A stretch of DNA of 54,634 nt from Candidatus Cloacimonadota bacterium (GTDB taxonomy: Bacteria; Cloacimonadota; Cloacimonadia; Cloacimonadales; TCS61): NCBI GenBank assembly GCA_021735645.1, contig JAIPGP010000013.1, forward strand, positions 1 through 54,634. Direction: 5' to 3'. Positions 29,485-37,790 of this stretch are shown here, piece by piece; position 1 is the first letter of the stretch, and the number at the start of each line of letters is the position of its first letter. The notes under the pieces are model-generated. The model did not search any database and had not been told where the DNA came from. It saw nothing but the letters and a program-made list of their open reading frames with translations. The translations under genes and the position numbers were made by a program.

Positions 29485-30219
29485 ATGAGAAAATGTCCGA
29501 AAAAAACCAGAACATTGGATCATATCCAAAAGTACTGCATTGAGATGCCAGCAATGCGTATTGTCGAAAAAATAATGGGAGCCGGACAGGAAAATCCTTT
29601 TGTGTCGCAATTCTATAGCGTCCTGATTTCACGTAAAATCGATCTTAATATCTTGCACGCACCTCTTAATTTCATTGTGTGTATGGATATCTTTAAGGCA
29701 AAAAGAGTCTTTGATATTAAGGGAAAAGACTATTATCCTGAGGAAAAAGCTCTGCTTCTTACCAGCTTTATCAATGCCATCATAGCTGCTCAAAACATTG
29801 TTCATGAAGCTAATAATCAGGACTTGGGAACTTTCTATATGAGTAATACTCTTGAACAGGTGAAAACTATCAGAAAAAGATGGAACCTGCCCAAATTTGT
29901 CATCCCGCTGGTGAATATAGCCGCCGGATACCCTGACGAGTCACCCAAAGAGCACTTTAACTTTCCACAGTCCTATATCTACTTTGAGGATGAATACAAA
30001 CCCATTGAAGATTACAACCTTATGGACCTTATCTACAAGCTGAATAATGATGAAGGTTTAATTGAGTACTATCGGGAGATCACTGAACAGGAAACTTCCC
30101 AGGTTCAACATTTTGCTGACTGGATGGAGCTTCTGCAATTCAATTGTCAAATCTGGGATGATAAAACCAAAGAATTTATCATGATTCTTAAGGAGTGCGG
30201 TGTAAAAATTAAATGCTGA
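29485..30219 (+). CDS. Nitroreductase-like FMN protein
   Basis: A 244-residue protein resembling the nitroreductase family. A helical N-terminal region is followed by DIKGKDYYPEEKALLLTSFI and the segment AAQNIVHEANNQDLGTFYM, which matches the helix and GLGTC-like strand at the FMN site. FVIPLVNIAAGYPDE matches the strand and G-x-P loop of the family. The usual N-terminal Arg-R motif is degenerate, so the catalytic role is uncertain. GAGGGAAT precedes the ATG. It stands alone, converging with the pseudouridine synthase gene. Confidence 0.7.
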   Translation: MRKCPKKTRTLDHIQKYCIEMPAMRIVEKIMGAGQENPFVSQFYSVLISRKIDLNILHAPLNFIVCMDIFKAKRVFDIKGKDYYPEEKALLLTSFINAIIAAQNIVHEANNQDLGTFYMSNTLEQVKTIRKRWNLPKFVIPLVNIAAGYPDESPKEHFNFPQSYIYFEDEYKPIEDYNLMDLIYKLNNDEGLIEYYREITEQETSQVQHFADWMELLQFNCQIWDDKTKEFIMILKECGVKIKC

Positions 30220-30222
30220 TTA

Positions 30223-30939
30223 TTAATGTGCCAGTTTTTGCAGTCCTGTTACCTCCGAAGGCTTCAGCAAACGCCACATACCAGGAGGTAGTTTGCCCAG
30301 GGTCACATTGCCAATCTGCAGCCGTTTCAGTTCCAGCACATCCGAGCCTACTGCTTTGATCATGTATCTGATTTGCCTTTTCTGCCCTTCATAGATCGTT
30401 ATCTTCAATTGCATCGAGTTTTCACCCCGCTGCTTAATATGCACCAGAGCGGGTTGTGTCTTGCCGCTTTTTATCTTCACACCCTTACGCAAGCGCTCGA
30501 TCTGTTCCTGCTGCATTTGCCCCTTCACAATCACCCGATAAACCTTGGGCAGCTTAAAACGAGGATGCATAATACGGTTGGCAAAATCTCCATCACTGGT
30601 GAATAAAAGCAGCCCTTCACTATTATAATCCAGTCTGCCAATGGCAAATAAATGTACTCCAAAATCAGGCAACAGCTCATAGACCAGCTTTCTGCCAAAA
30701 TCATCTCGAGAAGATACCAGATAATTTTTGGGCTTATTAAGCATCAGATATATCTTATCTTCTATCACATTGATCTGCTTGCCATTATAACTCACTTTAT
30801 CGATCTCAGGATTGACCATTGTTGATAGATCAATAGTTACTACTCCATTCACGGCGACCTTGCCATCCCGAATAAAATCTTCCACCTGCCGCCTCGAACC
30901 CAGATTACACCTTGCCAGAAACTTGTTTATTCTTATCAT
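30223..30939 (-). CDS. rRNA pseudouridine synthase, RsuA/RluB family
   Basis: 238 residues. An N-terminal S4 RNA-binding domain (INKFLARCNLGSRRQVEDFI) is followed by the synthase domain. The catalytic Asp lies in AIGRLDYNSEGLLLFTSDG, and the family motif PKVYRVIVKG follows. It converts specific uridines in ribosomal RNA to pseudouridine; whether 16S (RsuA) or 23S (RluB/E/F) cannot be decided here. The ATG lies four bases after the upstream LptE-like stop codon, so it is the last gene of a minus-strand operon. Confidence 0.93.
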   Translation of the reverse strand: MIRINKFLARCNLGSRRQVEDFIRDGKVAVNGVVTIDLSTMVNPEIDKVSYNGKQINVIEDKIYLMLNKPKNYLVSSRDDFGRKLVYELLPDFGVHLFAIGRLDYNSEGLLLFTSDGDFANRIMHPRFKLPKVYRVIVKGQMQQEQIERLRKGVKIKSGKTQPALVHIKQRGENSMQLKITIYEGQKRQIRYMIKAVGSDVLELKRLQIGNVTLGKLPPGMWRLLKPSEVTGLQKLAH

Positions 30940-30943
30940 TTAT

Positions 30944-31441
30944 TTACCACTGCTCCAGTGTGTTTTTCATTAATTCGTCAAATAATTTCTCATATACCGC
31001 TTCTCTTGCCTCTTCCTCTGACTGGTATTCTGCCATCTCGTCAGCATCGGAATATACCTCACTTAAGATCAAAGAATCCTTCTCCCAGATCACTTCTCCA
31101 GTCGTTAAATCCTTGAAACTCAATCTGAATAGCAGTTTCACATTATATTCCTCTATTCCGCTCTCATTATACGTGTCTATCTTGCGGCTATAGTCCATGA
31201 TCACACCCTCTAAGGCACAATCTGCCGCTAATGAAACCACTCGTAATCTACCATCAGAATTGTATTCCGAATTTAAGTAATTCCACAATTCCTCTTCCAG
31301 CTCAAACTGGTCAGATTTGTTCTCAAATCGCTCTATAGCTATCGTCTTTAAATGCGGCAGACTGTTGGAATACACCGAATAAGAACAACTATTTACTACC
31401 AGCATTGATAATATCAATACTATCATTAAATATCTATACAT
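30944..31441 (-). CDS. LptE-like outer-membrane lipoprotein
   Basis: 165 residues with a lipoprotein signal ending VVNSC, so Cys19 would be lipidated. The mature part begins with the pattern of LptE relatives (YSNSLPHLKTIAIERFENKS, then ALEGVIMDYSRK). LptE plugs the LptD barrel and helps place lipopolysaccharide in the outer membrane. This supports a diderm cell envelope. GAGGTGAT precedes the ATG. It is cotranscribed with the pseudouridine synthase downstream. Confidence 0.75.
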   Translation of the reverse strand: MYRYLMIVLILSMLVVNSCSYSVYSNSLPHLKTIAIERFENKSDQFELEEELWNYLNSEYNSDGRLRVVSLAADCALEGVIMDYSRKIDTYNESGIEEYNVKLLFRLSFKDLTTGEVIWEKDSLILSEVYSDADEMAEYQSEEEAREAVYEKLFDELMKNTLEQW

Positions 31442-31495
31442 CTATCACCTCTAAACAATGTCTTTTCTGCCGGTTACCTCTCCTGTCAAGATATA

Positions 31496-32035
31496 TCACG
31501 TCCCGCTTTTATTCAGTTCTTTCAACTGCTGCTTATAGAGATGCCTGATCTGCAGAAAATCATTCTCATAAAGACCTGCCTGGAAATCAGGAAATGCCCA
31601 CTCTGGGGCAATATATCTGCCTTTCCGGTAAAACAGCGTGATATCTGCATAAATCCCGACACTTAAATAAACCTTCTGATGATTATACTTTGCTGAAGCT
31701 AATACCAGCTTATCATAATCCAGATAACCTGGATCAAGATTCACTTTCCTGCCTTCGCTGCTCCTTAATTCCTGCTCTATCTGGTTCGTCCGCAGCTTGA
31801 TATCTGCCAGCTCACCCGGACTGATCAATCTGCTGTAGGAATTGAAACTACGGAATATCGGCTTGCCCATCTCTGTCTCATAATAATCTGTGAGATCAAA
31901 AAAATATTCCTCGCTCTGATAATCACTTTCGCCCCAGACTGCACGCACCCGCTCCAGTGCCTGCCGAAATACACCCCGCTCCCGATATAAAAAACCTATC
32001 ACCAGCTTCACGCTCTGCACTTCTACCGGCTGCAT
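31496..32035 (-). CDS. DUF4416 family protein
   Basis: 179 residues matching the DUF4416 pattern seen in anaerobes: KLVIGFLYRERGVF near the start, FDLTDYYETEMGKPIFRSF, and NLDPGYLDYDKLVLASAKY with HQKVYLSVGIYADITLFY. The biochemical role is unknown. It overlaps the upstream acetyltransferase-like gene by 13 bases, which indicates coupled translation. Confidence 0.85.
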   Translation of the reverse strand: MQPVEVQSVKLVIGFLYRERGVFRQALERVRAVWGESDYQSEEYFFDLTDYYETEMGKPIFRSFNSYSRLISPGELADIKLRTNQIEQELRSSEGRKVNLDPGYLDYDKLVLASAKYNHQKVYLSVGIYADITLFYRKGRYIAPEWAFPDFQAGLYENDFLQIRHLYKQQLKELNKSGT

Positions 32036-32850
32036 TGCTTCCCCCTTGACTTAGTAATACTATATGCCTCTTCTAAAAGTATTCCCGGTATCCCGAATAG
32101 CCGTTCTATCTCTTTTAACCAGTTGCTGTCTAATCTGCTTTTACGTACAGCACTACGGCTAACCTCCTTAAAAAATCTATTATGAATATAGATCATCCCC
32201 TCTTTCTGCTGCCTGGTCAAACATACGCCATTCATGCCCCGCTGCTCAAAAGATGCCAGCCAGTAATGCAAAAAATTTGAACGCTTACATTTACTGTCTA
32301 TAAAACTGTAACGCCACTTGATTTCTCTGCCGTGAAAGGTACCTAACCGGTATTTCAAGCCGTCAAATACTAATTGAATTCCGCTGCTTTCTGTCCTATA
32401 TACCTGCTGAAATTTACCGGAAAGTACCATTGGCGTCATTAATAGATAACCCGGATCACACCACCAGTGCACTCCTTCCAGTATTACAGCTAATCCACAA
32501 TGAACATTCCTGCCCCATTTCATATCAGCAGATACAGGATAACACTCAAATCCCAGATTAGATAGTATCACTTCCAGAAAAAAAGTCAGTGAATAACAGG
32601 TACCACCTAATTTATTCTCCTGAAAATCATTCCAGAGCACATCCGGCAAACGCAGCAGCAACTCATCGCCTCCAGTCCAGTTCTTCTGCCTGAGCAACTT
32701 TGAAACATTCTCATAAGGGATCTCCTTAAATGCTTCCAATACGGCTCCCAATCCCTTATAATCTGCCTTAACATCCGCTATCTGATGACGCTGCAAAAAT
32801 GATTTCACTGTGCTCCGGTATAGAGATGGCTCAAAAACAGCTAATTCCAC
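32023..32850 (-). CDS. Arylamine N-acetyltransferase-like protein
   Basis: 275 residues resembling the NAT fold. A cysteine-histidine-aspartate triad is readable: Cys85 in GGTCYSL, His117 in NVHCGLAV and Asp132 in WWCDPGYL. The N-terminal segment IPYENVSKLL matches the family's conserved IPFEN-S. NATs move acetyl or other acyl groups from CoA to amines. Divergence from textbook NATs is large enough that the acyl donor and acceptor are unknown. It starts five bases after the Zn-ribbon gene and overlaps DUF4416. Confidence 0.8.
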   Translation of the reverse strand: MELAVFEPSLYRSTVKSFLQRHQIADVKADYKGLGAVLEAFKEIPYENVSKLLRQKNWTGGDELLLRLPDVLWNDFQENKLGGTCYSLTFFLEVILSNLGFECYPVSADMKWGRNVHCGLAVILEGVHWWCDPGYLLMTPMVLSGKFQQVYRTESSGIQLVFDGLKYRLGTFHGREIKWRYSFIDSKCKRSNFLHYWLASFEQRGMNGVCLTRQQKEGMIYIHNRFFKEVSRSAVRKSRLDSNWLKEIERLFGIPGILLEEAYSITKSRGKQCSR

Positions 32851-32854
32851 TTAG

Positions 32855-33073
32855 CTAATCCGCTAAAAAATCAAAAATATTACCCAGTAAATTCGATTGC
32901 CGCTTGTAAAACTCCGTATATCCGCACCGTTCACAACTTATCGTGATAAACTTCTTGTTCTGTATATCAAATACTTTTGCCAGATAAGAGCCTGTTGCCC
33001 GCATCTCATCTCGAATATAACTCGTATTCCCACACTTAGGACACACATAGCTGATTAATTCTCTTTCTTCCAT
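32855..33073 (-). CDS. Small zinc-ribbon protein
   Basis: 72 residues from MEERELIS (ATG 33073); an ATG four codons upstream is possible. Two CxxC pairs, YVCPKCGNT and ISCERCGYTEFY, form a zinc ribbon of the type annotated as nucleic-acid-binding or DUF2072-like. It is the first gene of the minus-strand run that ends with the pseudouridine synthase. Confidence 0.82.
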   Translation of the reverse strand: MEERELISYVCPKCGNTSYIRDEMRATGSYLAKVFDIQNKKFITISCERCGYTEFYKRQSNLLGNIFDFLAD

Positions 33074-33090
33074 AAATACCTCCACACAAG

Positions 33091-33119
33091 CTCTTATTCA
33101 CACTCAGATTTCCTGTCAA
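33091..33119 (-). promoter_or_regulatory. Candidate promoter of the Zn-ribbon operon
   Basis: On the minus strand TTGACA (33119-33114) is followed after 17 bp by TAAGAG (33096-33091), a weak -10. It lies just upstream of the Zn-ribbon start. The 9-mer AAGAGCTTG occurs twice around these boxes. Confidence 0.35.
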
Positions 33120-33175
33120 GCTCTTTGCCCCGCCATCACTCGTTCCCTCTCCCCCTCGTTCCCTCGTTCCCTCTA

Positions 33176-33493
33176 TCACTCCCCTCCCTTCAGCATCTCC
33201 TCCAGCCTTGCTATATACTCCCGAAATGCTATCTTTCCCTTCTCCGTCAGCCAGTAGCGAGTCACCGGCTTCCTGCTGATAAACTTCTTTTCTACTCCAA
33301 TATATTCTGCTTCTTCAAGTTTCCGCAAGTGAGTGCTCAGATTACCATCTGTAGCACCCACCCTTTTTTTTAAATAGCTGAATTCTGCCTGCTCCACACC
33401 ATCAAGCACTGCCACAATTGCCGTCCGTATCCGAGAATGCAGAAGTTCATCTAACTGCTGATAATCAAATTGATCTTCGCCAGACATGATCAT
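33176..33493 (-). CDS. Winged-helix transcriptional regulator
   Basis: 105 residues of the HTH_27/MarR-like winged-helix type: RTAIVAVLDG at helix 1, GATDGNLSTHLRKLEEAEYI as the recognition helix, and a wing ending RYWLTEKGKIAF. Such small regulators sit with membrane-protein genes and repress their own operon. It overlaps the upstream membrane-protein gene by four bases (ATGA). The palindrome at 34104-34120 is a plausible binding site. Confidence 0.88.
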   Translation of the reverse strand: MIMSGEDQFDYQQLDELLHSRIRTAIVAVLDGVEQAEFSYLKKRVGATDGNLSTHLRKLEEAEYIGVEKKFISRKPVTRYWLTEKGKIAFREYIARLEEMLKGGE

Positions 33494-34074
33494 TGCCTCT
33501 TATAATAGCCATTCAAAATAAAACCTGGCAGAGCATGCAGCAGAAGCATCATTACCCCAAAAACCAGAAAATTCTCTACTGCTACCCAGAAAAAAAGCAC
33601 TATACTGCCTATCCACCACAATACACCCACTATCTGCTGCCATTTGAAATCATTCATCATTCCACTGATAAAATGCGCCATTCCCATTATCAGACCTATT
33701 AGAGGACAAATTGCCATAGGATTTAATACTCTGGAAAATGGTCCAGTGAACCCGATTATCGACATGCATACTCCTGCTGCCATCCATAAATATCCATACA
33801 CTTTGCCTGTCCAGTCACTATACCCCGCTTTCCGGTCTTCCTTGCGAGATGATATCACCGTAAATACCCAGCCGACCAAAACTATACCCAGCCATAACCA
33901 GAGTATCTTCCTGCCCAGTCCTTCTTTCACCAGGTAAAAATTTCCCAGCATGCCCAAAAATACTGCTATACCCCAAATAATAAAGTAAATCCCATTGGGA
34001 TAACTCACCTTCCGGTTCTCCTCCACGATCTTCTTGATAAAACTGATCTCTTCAACTGCTTTTTGCGATTCCAT
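33490..34074 (-). CDS. Membrane protein paired with the regulator
   Basis: 194 residues with a short cytosolic N-terminus (EEISFIKKIVEENRKV) and about six hydrophobic helices. No catalytic motif is seen. Genes of this kind often accompany winged-helix regulators of the neighbouring type in anaerobes, with unknown function. It is first in a two-gene operon, stop and start overlapping as ATGA. Confidence 0.75.
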   Translation of the reverse strand: MESQKAVEEISFIKKIVEENRKVSYPNGIYFIIWGIAVFLGMLGNFYLVKEGLGRKILWLWLGIVLVGWVFTVISSRKEDRKAGYSDWTGKVYGYLWMAAGVCMSIIGFTGPFSRVLNPMAICPLIGLIMGMAHFISGMMNDFKWQQIVGVLWWIGSIVLFFWVAVENFLVFGVMMLLLHALPGFILNGYYKRQ

Positions 34075-34103
34075 GTCGCCTCCTTCTTTTTCTAAGCTAA
34101 AGT

Positions 34104-34120
34104 ACTTTGTTATACAAAGT
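34104..34120. promoter_or_regulatory. Palindromic operator candidate
   Basis: ACTTTGT (34104-34110), a TAT spacer and ACAAAGT (34114-34120) form a perfect 7-bp inverted repeat. It is 30 bases upstream of the membrane-protein/regulator operon, where its own winged-helix regulator would bind. Confidence 0.65.
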
Positions 34121-34188
34121 CATTTGCTTAAAGAAGGCGGGAGCTGTCAATAACTTTTTTTTATTTTGTGATGCTTTGGTTAATTGCT

Positions 34189-34230
34189 GTTAACCAGGTA
34201 AACGCAGTAAACTCTGTGAACATGGTAAAC
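34189..34230. repeat. 9-bp-period array, GTNAAC + variable triplet
   Basis: GTTAAC (34189), GTAAAC (34198), GTAAAC (34207), GTGAAC (34216) and GTAAAC (34225) are exactly 9 bp apart, with triplets cag, gca, tct and atg. At five units it is one of the longest intact arrays in the window. Confidence 0.88.
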
Positions 34231-34246
34231 TTACTTAATTTTTACC

Positions 34247-34330
34247 ACTAAGTGCATGTGCACCGCCGGGTATTTCCAGGTGGGTCGCAGATAACGACCG
34301 CTATCATTAACCCGAAGTACAATTTCTTTA
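34247..34330 (+). repeat. Second dispersed intergenic element, copy 2
   Basis: It matches 14791-14880 in order and orientation: ACTAAGT, ATGTGCACCGC, GGGTATTT, ACGACC and CTATCA. It follows the 9-bp array. Near 34370 a further 9-bp-like phrase occurs (CCGTGTCATCTGTGG). The rest of the spacer up to 34402 is T-rich with no gene. Confidence 0.65.
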
Positions 34331-34402
34331 GTGACTCCCTTTTTTTTTAACTCTTAATTATCCCTGAAAATCCGTGTCATCTGTGGCTGAAAAAATACCT
34401 CT

Positions 34403-34972
34403 TTAAAGCTTCTTCAGCAGCCACCCCATATTCTCGCCTAATATCTTCATTGTCCTGATCCCTTCTTCATCTTCATTAACTTCACCCGGTGCACGACCGA
34501 TCCCCATATTCCAGTAAACCGAACCTGGCACGATCATCTGATTGATGAAAAAGAACTTATTGATCGCATCAAAAACATTCACACTTCCAGCCCGACGTAC
34601 TGCCACAACTGCAGCTCCCACTTTACGCCGAAACATATAACCATTAGCAATTCCCACCAGACCAGCCCGATCTATCAGAGCCTTGATCTCAGAGCTCACA
34701 TTACTGAAGTATGTGGGCGAACCAATAATGATAGCATCAGCATCCTTCATCTTAGCAATCACATCATTGATCACATCACTCTGGATAATGCATTGTCCGT
34801 CCTTATTCTGAAAACATTTATAGCAGGCTTTGCAACTCTTGATATCCTGACCTGCCAGCTCTATAAGCTCAGTATCAACCCCCACTTTTCCCAATTCGCC
34901 CAATACAACCCGCGTCAAAGCGGCAGTATTGCCATCCTTCCGTGCACTTCCCACAATTGCTATAGCTTTCAT
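34403..34972 (-). CDS. Iron-sulfur flavoprotein / NADPH-dependent FMN reductase family
   Basis: 189 residues with a flavodoxin-like fold. The FMN-phosphate loop is GSARKDGNTAAL (8-19) and the second FMN strand is IIGSPTYFSNVS. A cysteine cluster at 47, 50, 53 and 61 (SCKACYKCFQNKDGQC) fits the [4Fe-4S] site of archaeal-type iron-sulfur flavoproteins. Such proteins move electrons or reduce oxygen and quinones in anaerobes. It is monocistronic. Confidence 0.88.
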   Translation of the reverse strand: MKAIAIVGSARKDGNTAALTRVVLGELGKVGVDTELIELAGQDIKSCKACYKCFQNKDGQCIIQSDVINDVIAKMKDADAIIIGSPTYFSNVSSEIKALIDRAGLVGIANGYMFRRKVGAAVVAVRRAGSVNVFDAINKFFFINQMIVPGSVYWNMGIGRAPGEVNEDEEGIRTMKILGENMGWLLKKL

Positions 34973-35001
34973 AATTTCTCCTTTTTTTTCTAATTCACCT
35001 T

Positions 35002-35034
35002 GTAAACATTGTTAACCCGGTTAACCTAGTTAAC
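35002..35034. repeat. 9-bp-period array, GTTAAC + variable triplet
   Basis: GTAAAC (35002), GTTAAC (35011), GTTAAC (35020) and GTTAAC (35029) are exactly 9 bp apart. Its last unit supplies the final TAA stop (35030-35032, minus strand) of the interrupted four-helix-bundle gene. Because GTTAAC contains TAA on both strands, such arrays also act as stop signals for any frame that meets them in register. Confidence 0.88.
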
Positions 35035-35626
35035 GATCTGTTTGATCTTTCAGTTTATCTTTTCCCTGATTATTCTTTCTTGCTTCTTGCCACACTCGAT
35101 GTAATCTTTCAGTTAATCCGCCTTGCGATTCAAAATCTTCTGCAAGCCTTTCTACATGGGTATTCAATAGAGCTCGGGCTACAATAATCAGAACTAGGGC
35201 AGCGTTGGCAGAATATTCCGGATAATTAGCTTAATTAAGGCAATTTTCTTTTATCCAGTTTGCAACTTCATCTGCTGTCCGGCATCTAACATCGATTAAC
35301 TGTTGCCGGAGTGGGTTATTTCTCTCCCATAGAGTTAATTTTCTTTGACGCAGGAAATCTTCATAATCAAGTTTTAGTTCTTCCAGACTGGAGCGTGCTA
35401 CCTGGATAAGTTTTAATTCGGTTTTCTTTGAGGTTGCTGCAGCTTGCGAGACTTCGGCAATGTTTTGCACTCCGCTTCTGGCTGCCTGTACTATTTGATC
35501 CTTTGTCCTACTGAATTTATCTATATACCAATCACAAAATCTTACCGTCACATCATAAACCAGTTGCGCCATCTGAAAACTCATCATCTTGCGACAGCCC
35601 CCATGGTTTCCCAGCAGCTTTGACAT
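35030..35626 (-). pseudogene. Four-helix-bundle protein interrupted by an in-frame TAA
   Basis: The first 131 residues (MSKLLGNHGGCRKMMSFQMA... to WIKENCLN) match the S23/avd-like four-helix-bundle family in its version with a C-terminal extension. The stop TAA at 35233-35231 is followed in the same frame by 66 more codons (ANYPEYSANAALVLIIVARA... GGLTERLHRVWQEARK). These correspond to that extension, including the typical GGxTERLxR. The intact protein would have about 198 residues. It is most simply a nonsense mutation or base-call error. Related proteins occur inside rRNA intervening sequences or with diversity-generating elements, but no such context is visible here. Confidence 0.8.
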
Positions 35627-35710
35627 GATACCTCCAGAAATAAATTACTTGCATTATCAAAAGAAGCTACTTTTAAATTAGCAGTCAACCTCTTTATTTA
35701 CTGTATCTTA

Positions 35711-35767
35711 GTTAACACTTTTCCCGTTAACTATGTTAACTCGGTTAACCAGGTTAACAATGTCCAC
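35711..35767. repeat. 9-bp-period array, GTTAAC + variable triplet
   Basis: GTTAAC at 35726, 35735, 35744 and 35753 and GTCCAC at 35762 are exactly 9 bp apart. A further GTTAAC at 35711 is 15 bp before the first. It lies between the interrupted four-helix-bundle gene and the end of yedF. Confidence 0.88.
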
Positions 35768-35822
35768 AATTAAAGCACCTGGGTAGATGCTGGATGGCGG
35801 TATATTGCGGGGGAATGTGGAG

Positions 35823-36419
35823 TTAGATTTTGATTACCTGGGTGTCTGAGAGCAGGTGTCCGGCGATGTCATACATATTGCTGACTTTGCCGATGGCAAG
35901 TTGGTCTGCTACTCCGAAGAAATTGAGGCAGGTGCCGCAGACGAGGATGTCTGTGCCGCGTTCAGCCAGGATTTTAAGGTTTGGGAGAGAATCGGAGTCT
36001 TGGAGGCAGAGATAGACACCGGCATTCATGAAAAGTATTCTTTGAGGAAGATTATCGAGTTCTGTGAGTGTGAAGGTGAAGGCTTTCATAAGTTTTGCAC
36101 CGAGATCATCTGAGCCGGAGCCGAGGCAATTTGAGGCGATGAAGATGGTTTTCCCGGTAACATCAGCGGTGTTTTGCGGTTCAGGAGCTGTTTCAGATAC
36201 ATTTCCGGGAGTCACATAGAGTGTGAATTCACCTTTAACTTCGTTGATCTTATCAATTTTATTGCCGGTTTTTTCCAGGAAGCTGCTGACATTATCACGG
36301 GCAGCTTTATTATCGACGGTAATTTCCAATTTAGTAAAGCCTCCTTTTTCCAGGGCTTTTTTGGTTTCAAGGACAGGTTTAGGGCAATCAAGCCCTCTGG
36401 CATCAATCACTTTTTTCAT
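35823..36419 (-). CDS. yedF: YedF, sulfurtransferase-like selenium metabolism protein
   Basis: 198 residues from MKKVIDARGLDCPKPVLE (ATG 36419, GGAGG eight bases upstream). The N-terminal TusA-like domain carries the conserved Cys in GLDCPKP. The C-terminal DsrE-like domain includes ASNCLGSGSDDLG and LVCGTCLNFF. The family is associated with selenium use and is thought to handle persulfide or selenium. It is the last gene of the operon and overlaps DUF3343 by 17 bases. Confidence 0.93.
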   Translation of the reverse strand: MKKVIDARGLDCPKPVLETKKALEKGGFTKLEITVDNKAARDNVSSFLEKTGNKIDKINEVKGEFTLYVTPGNVSETAPEPQNTADVTGKTIFIASNCLGSGSDDLGAKLMKAFTFTLTELDNLPQRILFMNAGVYLCLQDSDSLPNLKILAERGTDILVCGTCLNFFGVADQLAIGKVSNMYDIAGHLLSDTQVIKI

Positions 36420-36663
36420 ATTCTTTTCCTCCATCAGTAAATTTTATTTTATAAATACTATCATATTTAATTTGATTCTGCTGGCAGATCAGGCTGATCT
36501 CAGCAATTTCCAGTCCCCGTAACAGCAGAGCGAAGCCGCATTCAGCAGAAATCTGGCGTGGCGTGGGGATCAGTTCAAAATCAAGCTTTAATTGCTTAAA
36601 AGTATCTTCTGCCGCCATTGCTGAATGGGTGCTATGAAAAGTCAGCACTGCCTGTAGTATCAT
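36403..36663 (-). CDS. DUF3343 protein, putative Se/S carrier
   Basis: 86 residues. DUF3343 proteins are small and commonly sit next to yedF and cysteine desulfurase-like genes; members are annotated as putative selenium or sulfur carriers. The pattern VLTFHSTHSAMAAEDTFKQ followed by ELIPTPRQISAECGFALL matches, with the conserved Cys in SAECGFAL. The ATG overlaps the aminotransferase stop by four bases and the stop lies inside the start of yedF, so all are translationally coupled. Confidence 0.9.
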   Translation of the reverse strand: MILQAVLTFHSTHSAMAAEDTFKQLKLDFELIPTPRQISAECGFALLLRGLEIAEISLICQQNQIKYDSIYKIKFTDGGKEYEKSD

Positions 36664-37790
36664 TTATGCAATTCCCGCAGCAGTTCTATAACCTGGTCGA
36701 TTTCTACGGAAGTGTTAAAATAGCCTGGAGAAAGTCGCAAAGTGCCACCTCTGGAGAAAGTGCCAAGCTGTTTATGGGCACAGGGAGCGCAATGCAGACC
36801 CATGCGGCAGGCAATATCTGCCTTGTCAAATTCCCAGGCTAATTCAGAAACACTGTATCTAGCTGACGTAAATGAGACGACTCCTGCCTGCAATTCCGGC
36901 TGTATGGGACTATGAAGGGTGATTCCCTCTATCTCAGTAAGCTGCTGCATCAATTGCATGGTTAGCTTTCGCTTTTGGGCAGCGATATTGTCAATTCCGG
37001 CATTGAGGATAAATTTCAGGCTGGCACGCAGTCCGGCAATTCCGGGAAGATTAGGGGTACCGCTTTCTAAACGGTCTGGCATCTCAAAAGGCTGATATTC
37101 GCTGGAACTGCGGCTGCCTGTGCCTCCTGTTATCAGCGGTTCCAGTTCAAGAGCTTGAGAGACATATAAACCACCAGTTCCCATAGGAGCCAGTAGTCCT
37201 TTATGCCCCGGGAAACAAATGATATCATAATCGGCGGCATTTATCGGCAAAGAGCCAATCGCCTGGGCAGCATCGAGGATTACCGGGACATTATAATTAT
37301 GGGCAATCTGAGCAATTTTCTGATAGGGCAATATAAAGCCATTCACATTGGAGGCGGCATTGAGTACCAAGAGGTCTGTGTTTTGGTCAAGCTGAGTTTC
37401 CAGATATTGCCAGTCTGTTTCATATTGATTGATCAGAAAAGAATTAAGCGAAATAAGACCTTTGCTTTCCAGCTGACGCAAGGGACGCATCACGGAATTA
37501 TGTTCATAGGGCGAAGTGAGAACTTTATAGCCGGGTTTCACTAAACCTTTGATAGCAATATTCAATGCCTGGGTGGTATTCATGGTGAAGCAGATACGCT
37601 CGGAACTATCAGTATGCAGGAGTTTTGCCATTAAGGAGCGGGTCTGGTAGATAATTCGAGCGGAGTCACGGGCAGTAGAATAAGATGATCTCCCTGCATT
37701 TGCACCTATTTCATTAAGGAAACGGCAGACGGCATCCACAACTCCCGGAGCTTTAGGGAAGCTGGTAGCAGCGTTATCCAGATAGATCAT
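36660..37790 (-). CDS. Class V aminotransferase, cysteine desulfurase/selenocysteine lyase-like
   Basis: 376 residues of the NifS/SufS type, PLP-dependent. The cofactor lysine is Lys197 in CFPGHKGLLAP, and LDAAQAIGS holds the PLP-ring Asp. A C-terminal RMGLHCAPCAH provides a candidate catalytic Cys, as in SufS-like desulfurases. It would release sulfur from cysteine or selenium from selenocysteine. Its coupling to DUF3343 and yedF points to delivering S or Se to those carriers. It overlaps the upstream activase gene by four bases. Confidence 0.92.
   Translation of the reverse strand: MIYLDNAATSFPKAPGVVDAVCRFLNEIGANAGRSSYSTARDSARIIYQTRSLMAKLLHTDSSERICFTMNTTQALNIAIKGLVKPGYKVLTSPYEHNSVMRPLRQLESKGLISLNSFLINQYETDWQYLETQLDQNTDLLVLNAASNVNGFILPYQKIAQIAHNYNVPVILDAAQAIGSLPINAADYDIICFPGHKGLLAPMGTGGLYVSQALELEPLITGGTGSRSSSEYQPFEMPDRLESGTPNLPGIAGLRASLKFILNAGIDNIAAQKRKLTMQLMQQLTEIEGITLHSPIQPELQAGVVSFTSARYSVSELAWEFDKADIACRMGLHCAPCAHKQLGTFSRGGTLRLSPGYFNTSVEIDQVIELLRELHK

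Noticed and set aside
36174-36522. Plus-strand frames antisense to yedF and DUF3343
   Set aside because: They are shadows of clearly recognised minus-strand genes and have no ribosome sites.
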